Source of the DNA: Polaribacter atrinae
GTDB taxonomy: Bacteria > Bacteroidota > Bacteroidia > Flavobacteriales > Flavobacteriaceae
Assembly: GCF_038023995.1 (NCBI RefSeq)
Contig: NZ_CP150660.1
Span: 1,610,501-1,674,500 of the forward strand
Length of the DNA: 64,000 nt
Direction of reading: 5' to 3'
Under the pieces are notes generated by a model. The model saw only the letters and a list, made by a program, of their open reading frames with translations, did not search any database and was not told the origin of the DNA. The position numbers and the translations under genes are program-made. Positions 18,441 through 27,220 of the stretch are shown here, one piece after another; the first letter of the stretch is position 1, and each line of letters starts with the position of its first letter.

Positions 18441-19670
18441 TTATAGTTTATCTATTTTAATACCAATTTGTTGCATGTCATCCCAAAATTTTTGGTACGA
18501 TTTTGTAACCACCTCAGCATCTAAAATTTTAATAGGAACTCTTAGTGCCAAAGGAGCAAATGCCATTGCCATTCTATGATCGTTATACGTTTTTATAGAA
18601 ATATTTGAATTTATGGTAGTAGAAGTTTCTAAATGTAAACTTTTGTCTGTTACAGAAATAATGGCTCCTAAATTGGTTAACTCGTCATTTAAAGCAACTA
18701 ATCTGTCTGTTTCTTTAATTTTTAACGTGTGTAAACCACTTAAATTACAGGCAATATTTTCTGCAAAACAAGTTACGGCAATGGTCTGTGCAATATCTGG
18801 TGCGTTTTTTAAGTCGATTTCTAAAGTTTCTTTCTTCGTTTCTTTTACTTTTTTAAGGGTGATAAAATTCTCACCAAAAATAGTTTCTACTCCAAAATGT
18901 AGATAAATTTCAGCCAAACAAGAATCTCCTTGTAAGCTTTCTTTTTTATATGCTGATAATTGAATTTCTGATCCAATATCTGATAATGCAATAATTGAAT
19001 AAAAATAACTAGCAGAAGACCAGTCTGATTCTACAACAACAAGTTGTTTTTCTATTGATTTTTTAGGATTCACTTTAATGAAGTTTCCTTCAAAATTAGT
19101 TTCAATCCCTAATTGATTCAGCAAACTCAACGTCATTTTTATATAAGGTACCGAAGTAATTTTGCCCAACAACTCTATTTCTAATCCGTTTTCTAGTTTT
19201 GATGCGATCAATAATAAAGAAGAAATGTACTGGCTACTTACGTTTCCGTTAATCTGAACTTTATCTGTTGTAATTTTAGAACCTTTAATTCTGATTGGCG
19301 GATACCCAACTTTGTCTTCATAAGAAATAGTTGCTCCTAAATCTTTTAAAGCATTCACTAAAATTTCAATAGGTCTATTTTGCATTCTATCAGAACCTGT
19401 TAAAACCACTTCTCTACCCTCTTTTACGGCAAAATATGACGTTAAAAAACGCATTGCTGTACCTGCATGACCAATATCTACCGTTTCTTTATCTGTAGAA
19501 AGGGCATGTTGCATGTGTACAGAATCGTCTGAATCTGATAAGTTTTCTATAGAAATTTCTGGAAATAAATTCTGAAGAATTAACAATCTATTCGATTCAC
19601 TCTTAGAACCAGAGATAGTTATTTTCTCATTAATCTTTTTATTACCTACAACATTTAATAATATATCCAT
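18441..19670 (-). CDS. aroA: 3-phosphoshikimate 1-carboxyvinyltransferase (EPSP synthase)
   Basis: A 409-residue enzyme of the shikimate pathway that joins phosphoenolpyruvate to shikimate-3-phosphate. SGSKSESNRLLIL near the start contains the substrate-binding Lys, Ser and Arg. GHAGTAMRFLTSYFA corresponds to the PEP loop, NGNVSSQYISSLLL binds shikimate phosphate, and KIKETDRLVAL plus YNDHRMAMAFAPLAL complete the active site. It is a little shorter than E. coli AroA (427), as is usual in this phylum. The loop with AGTAMR is conserved. It stands upstream of queA with 72 bases between. Confidence 0.95.
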   Translation of the reverse strand: MDILLNVVGNKKINEKITISGSKSESNRLLILQNLFPEISIENLSDSDDSVHMQHALSTDKETVDIGHAGTAMRFLTSYFAVKEGREVVLTGSDRMQNRPIEILVNALKDLGATISYEDKVGYPPIRIKGSKITTDKVQINGNVSSQYISSLLLIASKLENGLEIELLGKITSVPYIKMTLSLLNQLGIETNFEGNFIKVNPKKSIEKQLVVVESDWSSASYFYSIIALSDIGSEIQLSAYKKESLQGDSCLAEIYLHFGVETIFGENFITLKKVKETKKETLEIDLKNAPDIAQTIAVTCFAENIACNLSGLHTLKIKETDRLVALNDELTNLGAIISVTDKSLHLETSTTINSNISIKTYNDHRMAMAFAPLALRVPIKILDAEVVTKSYQKFWDDMQQIGIKIDKL

Positions 19671-19779
19671 TTCCTAAAATTCTATAAATTAGTTTTTCAC
19701 TAAGCGTCAAAGTTACCATTCAAAAGAAATATAACAAAGTTTATTTCCTTTAAATAAGTGTAAAAATTCACCGCTTTTA

Positions 19780-20481
19780 TTAAGAATTAATAGAGATATC
19801 GCTGTTTAAATCCAATTCAATTGCATTTTCTAAATCTTGTAAATGTTGTTTTCTAACTTTTAACTTTGTTTGGGCGTGTGCTTTCTTATTCAGTTTTGCA
19901 AACATACCCGCTACTTTTATAGCTGTTGGCAATAAGTGAGTATCCGGAACAATCATATCTAAAAAACCTGCTTTTACCGCATCTTTAGGATTATAAATTT
20001 CAGCATTATTTACACTTCTATTTAAATAGACTTCAGACAATCTAGATTTTGCAATCGCAATTCCTGCATTGTGCATCGTCATACCAATCATTACTTCATT
20101 TAAACCAATTTTAAAATCGCCTTCTGTACCAATTCTATAATCTGCAGAAAGTAGTAAAAAAGCTCCTTTAGCAATGGCATGCCCAGAACACGCAATAATA
20201 ATTGGTTGCGAAAAAGACAACATTTTTAAGGATAATTGAGATCCTTTTGTAACCAATTCTTTAGCTGCTTCCGGAGATTTTGTCATCACTTTTAAATCGA
20301 ATCCTCCAGATAATATACCTTTTTGACCAGTAATAATTACCACTTTATTTTCTGCTGCTGCTTTGTCTAAGCTTGCATTTAAACCCGCCACAACTTCATG
20401 CGAAATTGCATTTGCTTTTCCATTATTAATCGTAATTAAAGCGTAATTTTCTTCTGATGTATATGTAACAAACTCGTTCAT
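19780..20481 (-). CDS. crotonase/enoyl-CoA hydratase family protein
   Basis: A 233-residue crotonase-fold protein starting at MNEFVTYTSEENYALI. A longer frame begins 20 codons earlier, but its Cys-rich start (NCWCCIFKLYC) is not family-like, so ATG 20481 is preferred. KGILSGGFDLKVM and SGHAIAKGAFLLLSADYRIG form the oxyanion-hole regions. The usual catalytic glutamates of true hydratases are not clear, so the reaction on an acyl-CoA substrate is uncertain. It is a single gene; a nested repeat lies upstream. Confidence 0.85.
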   Translation of the reverse strand: MNEFVTYTSEENYALITINNGKANAISHEVVAGLNASLDKAAAENKVVIITGQKGILSGGFDLKVMTKSPEAAKELVTKGSQLSLKMLSFSQPIIIACSGHAIAKGAFLLLSADYRIGTEGDFKIGLNEVMIGMTMHNAGIAIAKSRLSEVYLNRSVNNAEIYNPKDAVKAGFLDMIVPDTHLLPTAIKVAGMFAKLNKKAHAQTKLKVRKQHLQDLENAIELDLNSDISINS

Positions 20482-20562
20482 TCTATATCTATTTTTTATC
20501 GACTTACAATATAATTTAAAAATACAACACCAACAATTCATGGTACATAATTCATTTTATTT

Positions 20563-20738
20563 GGGCGTTCCCTTATAGGTCGGGCTTTGCGCTACAATCT
20601 TTTTAAATTTGTCATTGTTAATAAAGCTTTTGCTGCTTTATGGATCAATCTCTTTTAGATAAATAGATTGCTTCGTTCCTCGCAATGATGCATTTCTAAA
20701 AACATTTAAAAAGGATTTCCACTGCAATCCCTAACGCA
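20563..20738. repeat. nested repeat: GGGCGTTCCC element interrupted by a GTCATTG element
   Basis: The left outer arm (20563-20607) begins GGGCGTTCCCTTATAGGTCG and runs to CAATCTTTTTAAA. The right outer arm (20705-20738) is TTTAAAAAGGATTTCCACTG to CAATCCCTAACGC. Between them, 20611-20690 is a copy of the second palindromic element (GTCATTG ... TAGATTGCTTCGTTCC, then CTCGCAATGAT). The intergenic stretch 20482-20873 holds nothing else except the promoter at 20789. Confidence 0.75.
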
Positions 20739-20788
20739 ACTTACCTGCCAACAAACCTAAATTGAGTACTTATTAGGTATTAATTGTT

Positions 20789-20796
20789 TATTTTTG
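20789..20796 (+). promoter_or_regulatory. -7 promoter element (TATTTTTG) for the chloride channel gene
   Basis: TATTTTTG fits TAnnTTTG and lies 78 bases upstream of the ATG at 20874; a TTG stands 24 bases further upstream. Confidence 0.4.
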
Positions 20797-20873
20797 CCAA
20801 TGAAATCAAAACATATATGGTTTTGAATACCATAAAATCTAACAATTTCTTTTTTTAAGTGGAAGTAAACGCT

Positions 20874-22175
20874 ATGAATACCATTAAAAAATTCTTTCTT
20901 TCATTTGAACAAAGCTTTTCTTTACTCTTTCTTTTAAAATGGACTTTTATCTGCTTACTTATTGGAGTGCTAACAGGTAGTACTTCCGCAGTTTTCTTAT
21001 GGTCTTTAGAATGGGCAACAAATTATAGAGAAGCAAACCTTTGGATTGTTGCGTTGTTACCTATTGCAGGTTTGATTATTGGTTTGTCTTATCATTATTA
21101 TGGAGAAAGTGTTGTAAAAGGAAATAATTTACTGTTAGAAGAATATCATACTCCTAAAAAAGTAATTCCTTTTAAAATGGCTCCTTTGGTCTTTTTAGGA
21201 ACCATCCTTACGCATTTATTTGGAGGTTCTGCAGGACGTGAGGGAACAGCTGTACAAGTTGGTGGTGCTATAGCAGATCAGTTTACCAAAGTTTTTAAGT
21301 TGTCTGATGCTAATAGAAAAATTGTTTTAATTGCAGGTATCAGTGCAGGTTTTGCTTCTGTTTTTGGAACGCCTTTAGCGGGTGCTATTTTCGCATTAGA
21401 AGTAATGGTTATTGGTCGTATTAAATTTGATGCTATTTTACCGAGTTTTTTAGCCGCTATTTTTGCCAACTATTTTTGTGATGTTTGGCAAATTTCTCAT
21501 CATACACATTATAGTATTTCTACAGTTGTTGCGTTAACACCAGCAACGGTTTTATGGGCTGTATTAGCTGGAATTATTTTTGGTTTGGCAAGTCTATTGT
21601 TTTCTAAATCTACTCACTTTTGGGGAAATACGTTTAAGAAACTTATTAAATACCCTCCACTTCGTCCTGTAATTGGTGGTATTATTTTAGCAATTACATG
21701 GTACTTAATTGGAACAACAAAATACATGGGACTTGGTGTACCAACTATTGTAGATGCTTTTAATATTGATTTAAATTCTTACGATTTTATCCTGAAATTA
21801 TTATTCACCTCTTTTACTTTAGGCGCTGGTTTTAAAGGTGGAGAAGTAACGCCTTTATTCTTTATAGGCGCAACTTTAGGAAACGTTTTAATCTGGTTTA
21901 TTCCTTTACCAATGCCTTTATTAGCAGGTATGGGCTTTGTGGCTGTTTTTGCAGGTGCTACAAACACGCCAATTGCTTGTACTATTATGGGTATTGAATT
22001 ATTCGGAATTGAATCTGGAATTTTTATCGCCTTGGCGTGTATAACTTCTTACTTATTTTCTGGGCATTCTGGTATTTATTCTGCTCAAATTATTGGGAGT
22101 CCGAAACATGTATTTTATAACAACGAAAAAGGACTAACTCTTACCGACGTAGATAACAAACGTAGTAAAAATTAG
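20874..22175 (+). CDS. ClC-family chloride channel/transporter
   Basis: A membrane protein of 433 residues from the ATG at 20874 (a GTG five codons earlier, at 20859, is possible). It has many hydrophobic helices. The ClC selectivity-filter signatures are present: GGSAGREGTAVQVGG, which includes the gating Glu of the GREGx motif, and GFKGGEVTPLFFIG, which corresponds to the GxFxP region. A late Tyr (IYSAQIIGS) matches the conserved pore tyrosine region. The usual GREGP proline is Thr here. It may be a Cl-/H+ antiporter or another anion carrier. It converges with the BT_3928-like gene. Confidence 0.9.
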   Translation: MNTIKKFFLSFEQSFSLLFLLKWTFICLLIGVLTGSTSAVFLWSLEWATNYREANLWIVALLPIAGLIIGLSYHYYGESVVKGNNLLLEEYHTPKKVIPFKMAPLVFLGTILTHLFGGSAGREGTAVQVGGAIADQFTKVFKLSDANRKIVLIAGISAGFASVFGTPLAGAIFALEVMVIGRIKFDAILPSFLAAIFANYFCDVWQISHHTHYSISTVVALTPATVLWAVLAGIIFGLASLLFSKSTHFWGNTFKKLIKYPPLRPVIGGIILAITWYLIGTTKYMGLGVPTIVDAFNIDLNSYDFILKLLFTSFTLGAGFKGGEVTPLFFIGATLGNVLIWFIPLPMPLLAGMGFVAVFAGATNTPIACTIMGIELFGIESGIFIALACITSYLFSGHSGIYSAQIIGSPKHVFYNNEKGLTLTDVDNKRSKN

Positions 22176-22205
22176 TCCTTAAGAACTTTATATAAGGTAA
22201 TTGAG

Positions 22206-23168
22206 TTACAATTCTAACTCATCTACATCTATCCAATTTTTCTTTTGTACAACAACTCCTTTATCTAAAATTACAACTCCAGGGTTTGCTCTAATTATTG
22301 TTTTTAAAGTAGTTTCATCACAGAATAGAAACTCGAAAGGCAAATTATACTTTTCTTGAGCTAAAATTAAATCATCAGAAAAAGAAGCAGAAACTCCATA
22401 AACCGTATACCCTTTTTCCTTTGCTTTTGTTGTGATGTCTTTAATTGCCGGAAATCCGTTTTTATCAACTTTACCTAAATTATAGATAATAACCAACATT
22501 ACTTTTTCTTTCTTTAATAATTCTGGTGCTAAATCTGCTTGCGCATCTTCTAGCATAAAATCATGAACAGGAGGAATACTTCCGTCTTCTGGGTATTCCA
22601 TTCCTTTAGGAATACTCTTACCAATTGCATACGCTCTAAAATCTATAATTGGCAAATGCGTTAATACATGCTGAACAATAAATAAGAAAACACCTAATGA
22701 TAAAAAGGTAATGATCTTTGGAATCTTTCCTCCAAAAATTGGTTTAATTAAGTTGGTTTTTAACAACAAGATAATAATTAACCCAATTAAAATAACGTTT
22801 TTATAGAAAGTGCCCCAAGTAGATAATTTTACAGCATCTCCAAAACATCCACAATCGGTTACTTTATTATAATAAGCAGAGTACCAAGTTAAAAACAAGA
22901 AAACAAGTGTTAATAAAAACAGACTCCAAACTGTTAGTTTAGATTTGTAACCAATTAAAACCATAACTCCCAACAATATTTCTGCAACGATTAATAGAAT
23001 TGAAAAAGGCAATGCATACGGAATTAAAAACTCCATATTTAAAACACCTTCAGAAAAATATTCTTCAAACTTATATTGCGATCCTATGGGATCTACTAAT
23101 TTTACAAAACCCGAAAATATAAATAAGGCTCCTACTATAATTCTTGCTAACTGTACTAATATTTTCAT
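22206..23168 (-). CDS. BT_3928 family protein (DoxX/MauE-like membrane part with thioredoxin-like tail)
   Basis: A 320-residue inner-membrane protein. It has an N-terminal four-helix DoxX-like part (GALFIFSGFVKLVDPIGSQYKFEEYF) and a conserved CGCFGD (about residues 107-112) between helices, as in MauE-type redox proteins. After further helices, a C-terminal thioredoxin-fold-like domain ends KGVVVQKKNWIDVDEL. It lacks a CxxC in that tail, so a redox role rests on the CxC in the membrane part. In Bacteroidota this gene normally lies beside DUF1599, as here (118 bases downstream of it). Confidence 0.85.
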   Translation of the reverse strand: MKILVQLARIIVGALFIFSGFVKLVDPIGSQYKFEEYFSEGVLNMEFLIPYALPFSILLIVAEILLGVMVLIGYKSKLTVWSLFLLTLVFLFLTWYSAYYNKVTDCGCFGDAVKLSTWGTFYKNVILIGLIIILLLKTNLIKPIFGGKIPKIITFLSLGVFLFIVQHVLTHLPIIDFRAYAIGKSIPKGMEYPEDGSIPPVHDFMLEDAQADLAPELLKKEKVMLVIIYNLGKVDKNGFPAIKDITTKAKEKGYTVYGVSASFSDDLILAQEKYNLPFEFLFCDETTLKTIIRANPGVVILDKGVVVQKKNWIDVDELEL

Positions 23169-23286
23169 CTATTATATTTTTAACTGTTCTTTAAAAATTT
23201 ACCGATATAAACTTTCTATACTTGTAAAGTAATTACTTATGCCTTTTGATATATACACCCCTCAAAAGGTACTCTTTACTGTGATT

Positions 23287-23820
23287 CTACCCCAAATGAA
23301 TCATTGCAAAAATGGCATAATTAATCATGTCTTGGTAATTGGCATCAATTCCTTCCGAAACCAATGTTTTTCCCTTATTATCTTCAATTTGTTTTACGCG
23401 TAATAATTTCTGCAAAATTAAATCTGTTAAACTAGAAACACGCATATCTCTCCATGCTTCACCGTAATCATGGTTTTTATTCATCATTAATTCTTTGGTG
23501 ATTTTTGCATGTTTATCATACAAAATGGTTGCTTCTTCTGTGTTTAAATCTGGGTTTGCTACAACTCCATTTTCTAACTGAATTAACGCCATTATAGAAT
23601 AATTGATAATGCCGATAAACTCAGACTTCTCTCCTTCATCAACTTTTCTAACTTCGTTTTCTTGTAATTGACGAATTCTTTGCGCCTTAATAAAAATTTG
23701 ATCCGTTAAAGATGGTAGTCGTAAAATTCGCCACGAAGAACCATAATCACTCATTTTTTTTATAAATAAACTTCTGCATTCTTCAATTACAGCATCATAT
23801 TGTTTAGATGTATCTTGCAT
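23287..23820 (-). CDS. DUF1599 domain-containing protein
   Basis: A 177-residue cytoplasmic protein made of two repeats of the DUF1599 unit. MSDYGSSWRILRLPSLTDQIF in the first half matches NHDYGEAWRDMRVSSLTDLIL in the second. The family may be related to nucleotide-pyrophosphatase-like all-alpha folds, but its function is not established. It is transcribed towards the BT_3928-like gene and divergent from the LOG family gene. It is probably co-transcribed with its downstream neighbour. Confidence 0.9.
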   Translation of the reverse strand: MQDTSKQYDAVIEECRSLFIKKMSDYGSSWRILRLPSLTDQIFIKAQRIRQLQENEVRKVDEGEKSEFIGIINYSIMALIQLENGVVANPDLNTEEATILYDKHAKITKELMMNKNHDYGEAWRDMRVSSLTDLILQKLLRVKQIEDNKGKTLVSEGIDANYQDMINYAIFAMIHLG

Positions 23821-23909
23821 TCTATCTTGTTAAAAAGTATTTGTTCAAAAATACTAAATCCTATAGGCTTTTCATTTATTTTTACAAAAGAATTTTAAAA
23901 CTCATAAAA

Positions 23910-24491
23910 TTGAAAAAAGTTGTTGTTTTTTGTGGATCAAGCTTAGGTTTTAACCCTATTTATAAAGAAGCTGCTATAGAATTAGGAAACTATTTTGCCA
24001 ACAACCAAATCGGTTTGGTTTATGGTGGTGGTAAAATAGGAATGATGGGCACAATTGCCGATACAATTCTAGCTCATAACGGAGAAATTATTGGTGTAAT
24101 TCCTCAATTATTAGAAAAAGAAGAAGTTGTACATGCTGGTGTAGAAGAAATGATTGTGTGCAAAACAATGAGCGAGCGTAAAGTAATTATGAGCCAATTA
24201 GTAGATGGTTATATTACGCTTCCGGGTGGTTTTGGAACCTTAGATGAATTGTTTGAAGCCTTAACTTTAAGTCAACTATATATAGAACAAAAACCAGTAG
24301 GTATTTTAAACGTAAATGGTTTTTTCGACACTGTTTTACTACAATTAGACAAAATGATTGAAGAAGGTTTCTTAAAACAGACCAATAGAGATATGCTAAT
24401 TGTTGGTACTTCTGTAGAAGATTTAATGCAAAAAATGAACGCCTATAAAGCTCCAAAAATTACAGGTGTAATTAATAAAGTAGTGAGTTAG
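23910..24491 (+). CDS. TIGR00730/LOG family nucleotide phosphoribohydrolase
   Basis: A Rossmann-fold protein of 193 residues when started at the TTG at 23910 (LKKVVVFCGSSLG). The longer frame begins at 23808 inside the divergent DUF1599 gene and adds 34 residues unlike the family, so TTG is preferred. The signature LPGGFGTLDELFEAL contains the PGGxGTxxE motif of cytokinin-riboside-monophosphate phosphoribohydrolases (Lonely Guy) and of PpnN-like enzymes. It probably cleaves nucleoside monophosphates to base and ribose phosphate. folP begins one base after its stop, so the two are co-transcribed. Confidence 0.85.
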   Translation: MKKVVVFCGSSLGFNPIYKEAAIELGNYFANNQIGLVYGGGKIGMMGTIADTILAHNGEIIGVIPQLLEKEEVVHAGVEEMIVCKTMSERKVIMSQLVDGYITLPGGFGTLDELFEALTLSQLYIEQKPVGILNVNGFFDTVLLQLDKMIEEGFLKQTNRDMLIVGTSVEDLMQKMNAYKAPKITGVINKVVS

Positions 24492-24492
24492 C

Positions 24493-25314
24493 ATGACCAT
24501 AAATTGTAAAGGTACTTTAGTAGATTTAGCATCACCAAAAGTGATGGGTATTTTAAATATTACACCAGATTCTTTCTTTGACGGTGGTAAATATAAAAAT
24601 GAAACAGATATTCTTTCTCAGGTAGAAAAAATGCTTTTAGATGGTGCCACTTTTATAGATGTTGGTGCGTATTCTTCTAGACCTGGCGCAAAACATATTT
24701 CCGAAGAAGAAGAACTGCAAAGAATTGTACCTGTTATCAATTTATTGACACAAAATTTCCCTGAAATTATTATTTCTGTAGATACTTTTAGAAGTAGAAT
24801 TGCACAAGAAACCATAAACGCAGGTGCAGCAATTGTAAACGATATTTCTGGCGGAAAAATGGATGACAAGATGTTTACAACTGTTGCCAATTTGCAAGTT
24901 CCTTATATTTTAATGCACATGTTAGGTACGCCACAAAACATGCAGAAAAACCCTGTTTATAAAGACGTAACCAAAGAAATTATTTCTTTTTTCGCTGCAC
25001 AAATACACAAATTACATCAACTTAAATTAAATGACATTATTATAGATGTTGGTTTCGGGTTTGGAAAAACCAACGCTCATAATTTTGAAATCTTAAAGAA
25101 TTTATCACTTTTTAAAAGTTTAGACACACCCATTTTAGCCGGAATTTCTCGTAAATCTATGTTGTACAAAACCTTAGATATTTCTGCCCAAGAAGCCCTA
25201 AACGCCACTACTTCTGCAAACACCATTGCGTTGTTAAATGGCGCAAATATTTTACGTGTTCATGATGTAAAAGAAGCTGTAGAAGCTGTAAAAATTGTAA
25301 ATCAGATTCGTTAA
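24493..25314 (+). CDS. folP: dihydropteroate synthase
   Basis: A 273-residue TIM-barrel enzyme of folate synthesis that condenses hydroxymethyl-dihydropterin diphosphate with p-aminobenzoate; it is the sulfonamide target. MGILNITPDSFFDGGKY is the first signature, and DVGAYSSRPGAKHISEEEELQR is the second. DVGFGFGKTNAHNF and AGISRKSML form the pterin and phosphate pockets. It follows the LOG gene with one base between. In Bacteroidota folP commonly lies directly before cdaA; here a repeat cluster and an exbD gene stand between. Confidence 0.95.
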   Translation: MTINCKGTLVDLASPKVMGILNITPDSFFDGGKYKNETDILSQVEKMLLDGATFIDVGAYSSRPGAKHISEEEELQRIVPVINLLTQNFPEIIISVDTFRSRIAQETINAGAAIVNDISGGKMDDKMFTTVANLQVPYILMHMLGTPQNMQKNPVYKDVTKEIISFFAAQIHKLHQLKLNDIIIDVGFGFGKTNAHNFEILKNLSLFKSLDTPILAGISRKSMLYKTLDISAQEALNATTSANTIALLNGANILRVHDVKEAVEAVKIVNQIR

Positions 25315-25316
25315 TC

Positions 25317-25528
25317 GTCATTGCGAGGAATAAAGAAATATTTCATTAAACTAGCACTTCATAATTTTTAGAAGCTGTTTCCTGCTTTCAACTATATCTT
25401 TTTTCTTCTGTCATTGCGAAGTTTACTTTTTTGTAAACTGTAGCAATCTCATTATTAATTAACAGATTGCTTCGTTCCTCGCAATGACGTAGTTTTAAAA
25501 AAAAGGATGCCATTTCAATCAGGGCTAA
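25317..25528. repeat. composite intergenic repeat: partial element, outer element and nested inner element
   Basis: A partial end GTCATTGCGAGGAA lies at 25317-25330. The outer element left arm (25370-25402) is AGAAGCTGTTTCCTGCTTTC followed by AACTATATCTTTTTT. The inner element occupies 25410-25488. The outer right arm (25496-25528) contains AAAAGGATGCC and ATTTCAATCAGGGCTAA. The same outer arms frame the compact copy at 62387-62460. This fills most of the gap between folP and exbD. Confidence 0.8.
25410..25488. repeat. inner palindromic element able to form a three-way junction
   Basis: Perfect 10-bp terminal inverted repeat GTCATTGCGA / TCGCAATGAC. Inside it are two perfect hairpins: AGTTTAC / GTAAACT with a six-base loop (25420-25439), and AGCAATCT / AGATTGCT (25442-25471). 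The whole unit could fold as a three-way junction. Confidence 0.8.
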
Positions 25529-25761
25529 AACTTGTCAATTAACTTTAATACTGTCATTTTAAAATGAGCACTTTTTAGCGATTGAGAAATCTCAGATTGC
25601 TTTGGTTATTCTTCCTTCGCAATGATGAGCATATAAATATTTGGCATTCTTTTTGTTAAATAAATGTTAACGCCAAAAATCTACCTAACCAAACTTTAAT
25701 AAATCAATTCGAAATAATTCGGATAGACAACCCATTTATTAACTTTTAAAAACTAGAAATT

Positions 25762-26367
25762 ATGAGTAGAAAAGAATCTCCAGAAATTAACGCTGGCTCT
25801 ATGGCAGACATTGCGTTTTTGTTATTAATCTTCTTCTTAGTAACCACCACAATGAGTGTTGATGCAGGAATATCAAGAAAAATTCCTCAGAAACAAGAAA
25901 ACCCCACAGATATTGACATCAATGAAAGAAATATCTTAGAAGTAAACATCAACAAAAACAATGAACTTTTTGTAGACGGAAAAACAATTCAATTAAACGA
26001 ATTAAAACAAATTGCCATCAATTTTATAGACAATGGAGGCGGATTAGACATTAACAAACAAAACTGTGATTGGCGTAATGGTAATAAAATATCCTCCTCA
26101 TCAGACCATCCTACAAAAGCAATTATAGCTATAAAAACAGATCGCTTAACTACTTATGAAACCTATATTTCTACTTTAGATATTTTAAACTCAGCCTACA
26201 CACATTTACGAAATAAACTAGCTGTAAAATTATATAACCAAAATTATGTGAGTTTGGTAGATGCTTATAAAAAATCGAATCACCGTGATAAAAGCATTCA
26301 AGAAAAAATAAAATTAATCAGAGAAAAATACCCATTATTATTATCAGACACAGAAAATGGTAATTGA
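25762..26367 (+). CDS. ExbD/TolR-like biopolymer transport protein
   Basis: A 201-residue inner-membrane protein. It has a short cytoplasmic start, one membrane helix (about residues 16-34, MADIAFLLLIFFLVTTTMS) with the conserved Asp of the proton path (D18), and a periplasmic domain. The D-A-G-x-x-R-K-x-P transition (VDAGISRKIPQ) is characteristic of Bacteroidota ExbD. No ExbB partner or TonB lies beside it. It contains a Cys (NCDWRNG) in an insert. It precedes cdaA by 52 bases in the same direction. Confidence 0.85.
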   Translation: MSRKESPEINAGSMADIAFLLLIFFLVTTTMSVDAGISRKIPQKQENPTDIDINERNILEVNINKNNELFVDGKTIQLNELKQIAINFIDNGGGLDINKQNCDWRNGNKISSSSDHPTKAIIAIKTDRLTTYETYISTLDILNSAYTHLRNKLAVKLYNQNYVSLVDAYKKSNHRDKSIQEKIKLIREKYPLLLSDTENGN

Positions 26368-26419
26368 TATTGCGGTCATCAAATTTATTAGTAATTTAGC
26401 GTAAACTCAGTCAATTTTC

Positions 26420-27196
26420 ATGTTCGATTTTATTGAATTTTCTTTACTAGATGCATTAGATATTTTATTAGTGGCAACACTACTCTATTACATTTACAAA
26501 CTATTAAAAGGTACCGTTGCTATTAATATTGTAATTGGTATTGCCTTTATTTTCTTAATTTGGAAAATAACCCAAGCCTTAAAAATGGAAATGCTAAGTG
26601 GTATTTTAGGCTATTTACTTTCTGGTGGTGTTATTGCATTAATCATTGTTTTTCAGCAAGAAATACGAAAATTCTTATTAATGATTGGTACCACAAACTT
26701 TACCAATAAACGAAGTTTTTTAAAACAACTTAAATTTCTACATACAGAAATAGGTACAGAAAATGATACAGAAACAATTTTAGATGCATGTAAAAACATG
26801 GCTAAAACTAAGACAGGTGCTTTAATTGTTATTGAACGTACCAATGCTCTAGATTTTTTAATAAACACTGGAGACAGTATGAATGCTTTGGTAAATGTTG
26901 CAATTTTAGAAAGTGTATTTTATAAAAATAGTCCGTTACATGACGGTGCTTTAATTATTAGAGACAATTATATTGTTGCAACAAGAGTTATTTTACCTGT
27001 TTCCGACAGTACAAAAATTCCTTCTAGATTCGGATTAAGACATAGGGCTGCAATTGGCGTTTCTGAAAAAACAGATGCAGTTTGTTTGTTGGTATCTGAA
27101 GAAACTGGAGAAATTTCTTATATAAAAGACGGTGGGTTTGAGCTATATTCTGATTATACTGAACTCGATGAAAAGCTAAAAAAAGATTTAATGTAA
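26420..27196 (+). CDS. cdaA: diadenylate cyclase CdaA
   Basis: A 258-residue membrane-bound enzyme that joins two ATP into cyclic di-AMP, a signal for osmotic and envelope control. Three N-terminal membrane helices (about residues 13-85) are followed by the DAC domain. The catalytic DGA is residues 175-177 (PLHDGALII) and RHR is 207-209 (GLRHRAAIGVSE). Length is standard. It ends an operon-like run folP - exbD - cdaA and is closed by a strong terminator. Confidence 0.95.
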   Translation: MFDFIEFSLLDALDILLVATLLYYIYKLLKGTVAINIVIGIAFIFLIWKITQALKMEMLSGILGYLLSGGVIALIIVFQQEIRKFLLMIGTTNFTNKRSFLKQLKFLHTEIGTENDTETILDACKNMAKTKTGALIVIERTNALDFLINTGDSMNALVNVAILESVFYKNSPLHDGALIIRDNYIVATRVILPVSDSTKIPSRFGLRHRAAIGVSEKTDAVCLLVSEETGEISYIKDGGFELYSDYTELDEKLKKDLM

Positions 27197-27220
27197 CTCA
27201 TTAAATCTAAAAAAACACAT

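Noticed and set aside
20859..20873. GTG start of the chloride channel gene
   Set aside because: The ATG at 20874 is a more common start codon and begins the conserved part; the GTG start remains possible.
23808..23909. Upstream extension of the LOG-family gene
   Set aside because: It starts inside the divergent DUF1599 gene and is not family-like; TTG at 23910 gives the usual N-terminus.
25317..25528. Repeat cluster as a CRISPR array
   Set aside because: The repeats are inverted, nested and dispersed singly over the genome window, not regularly spaced direct repeats.
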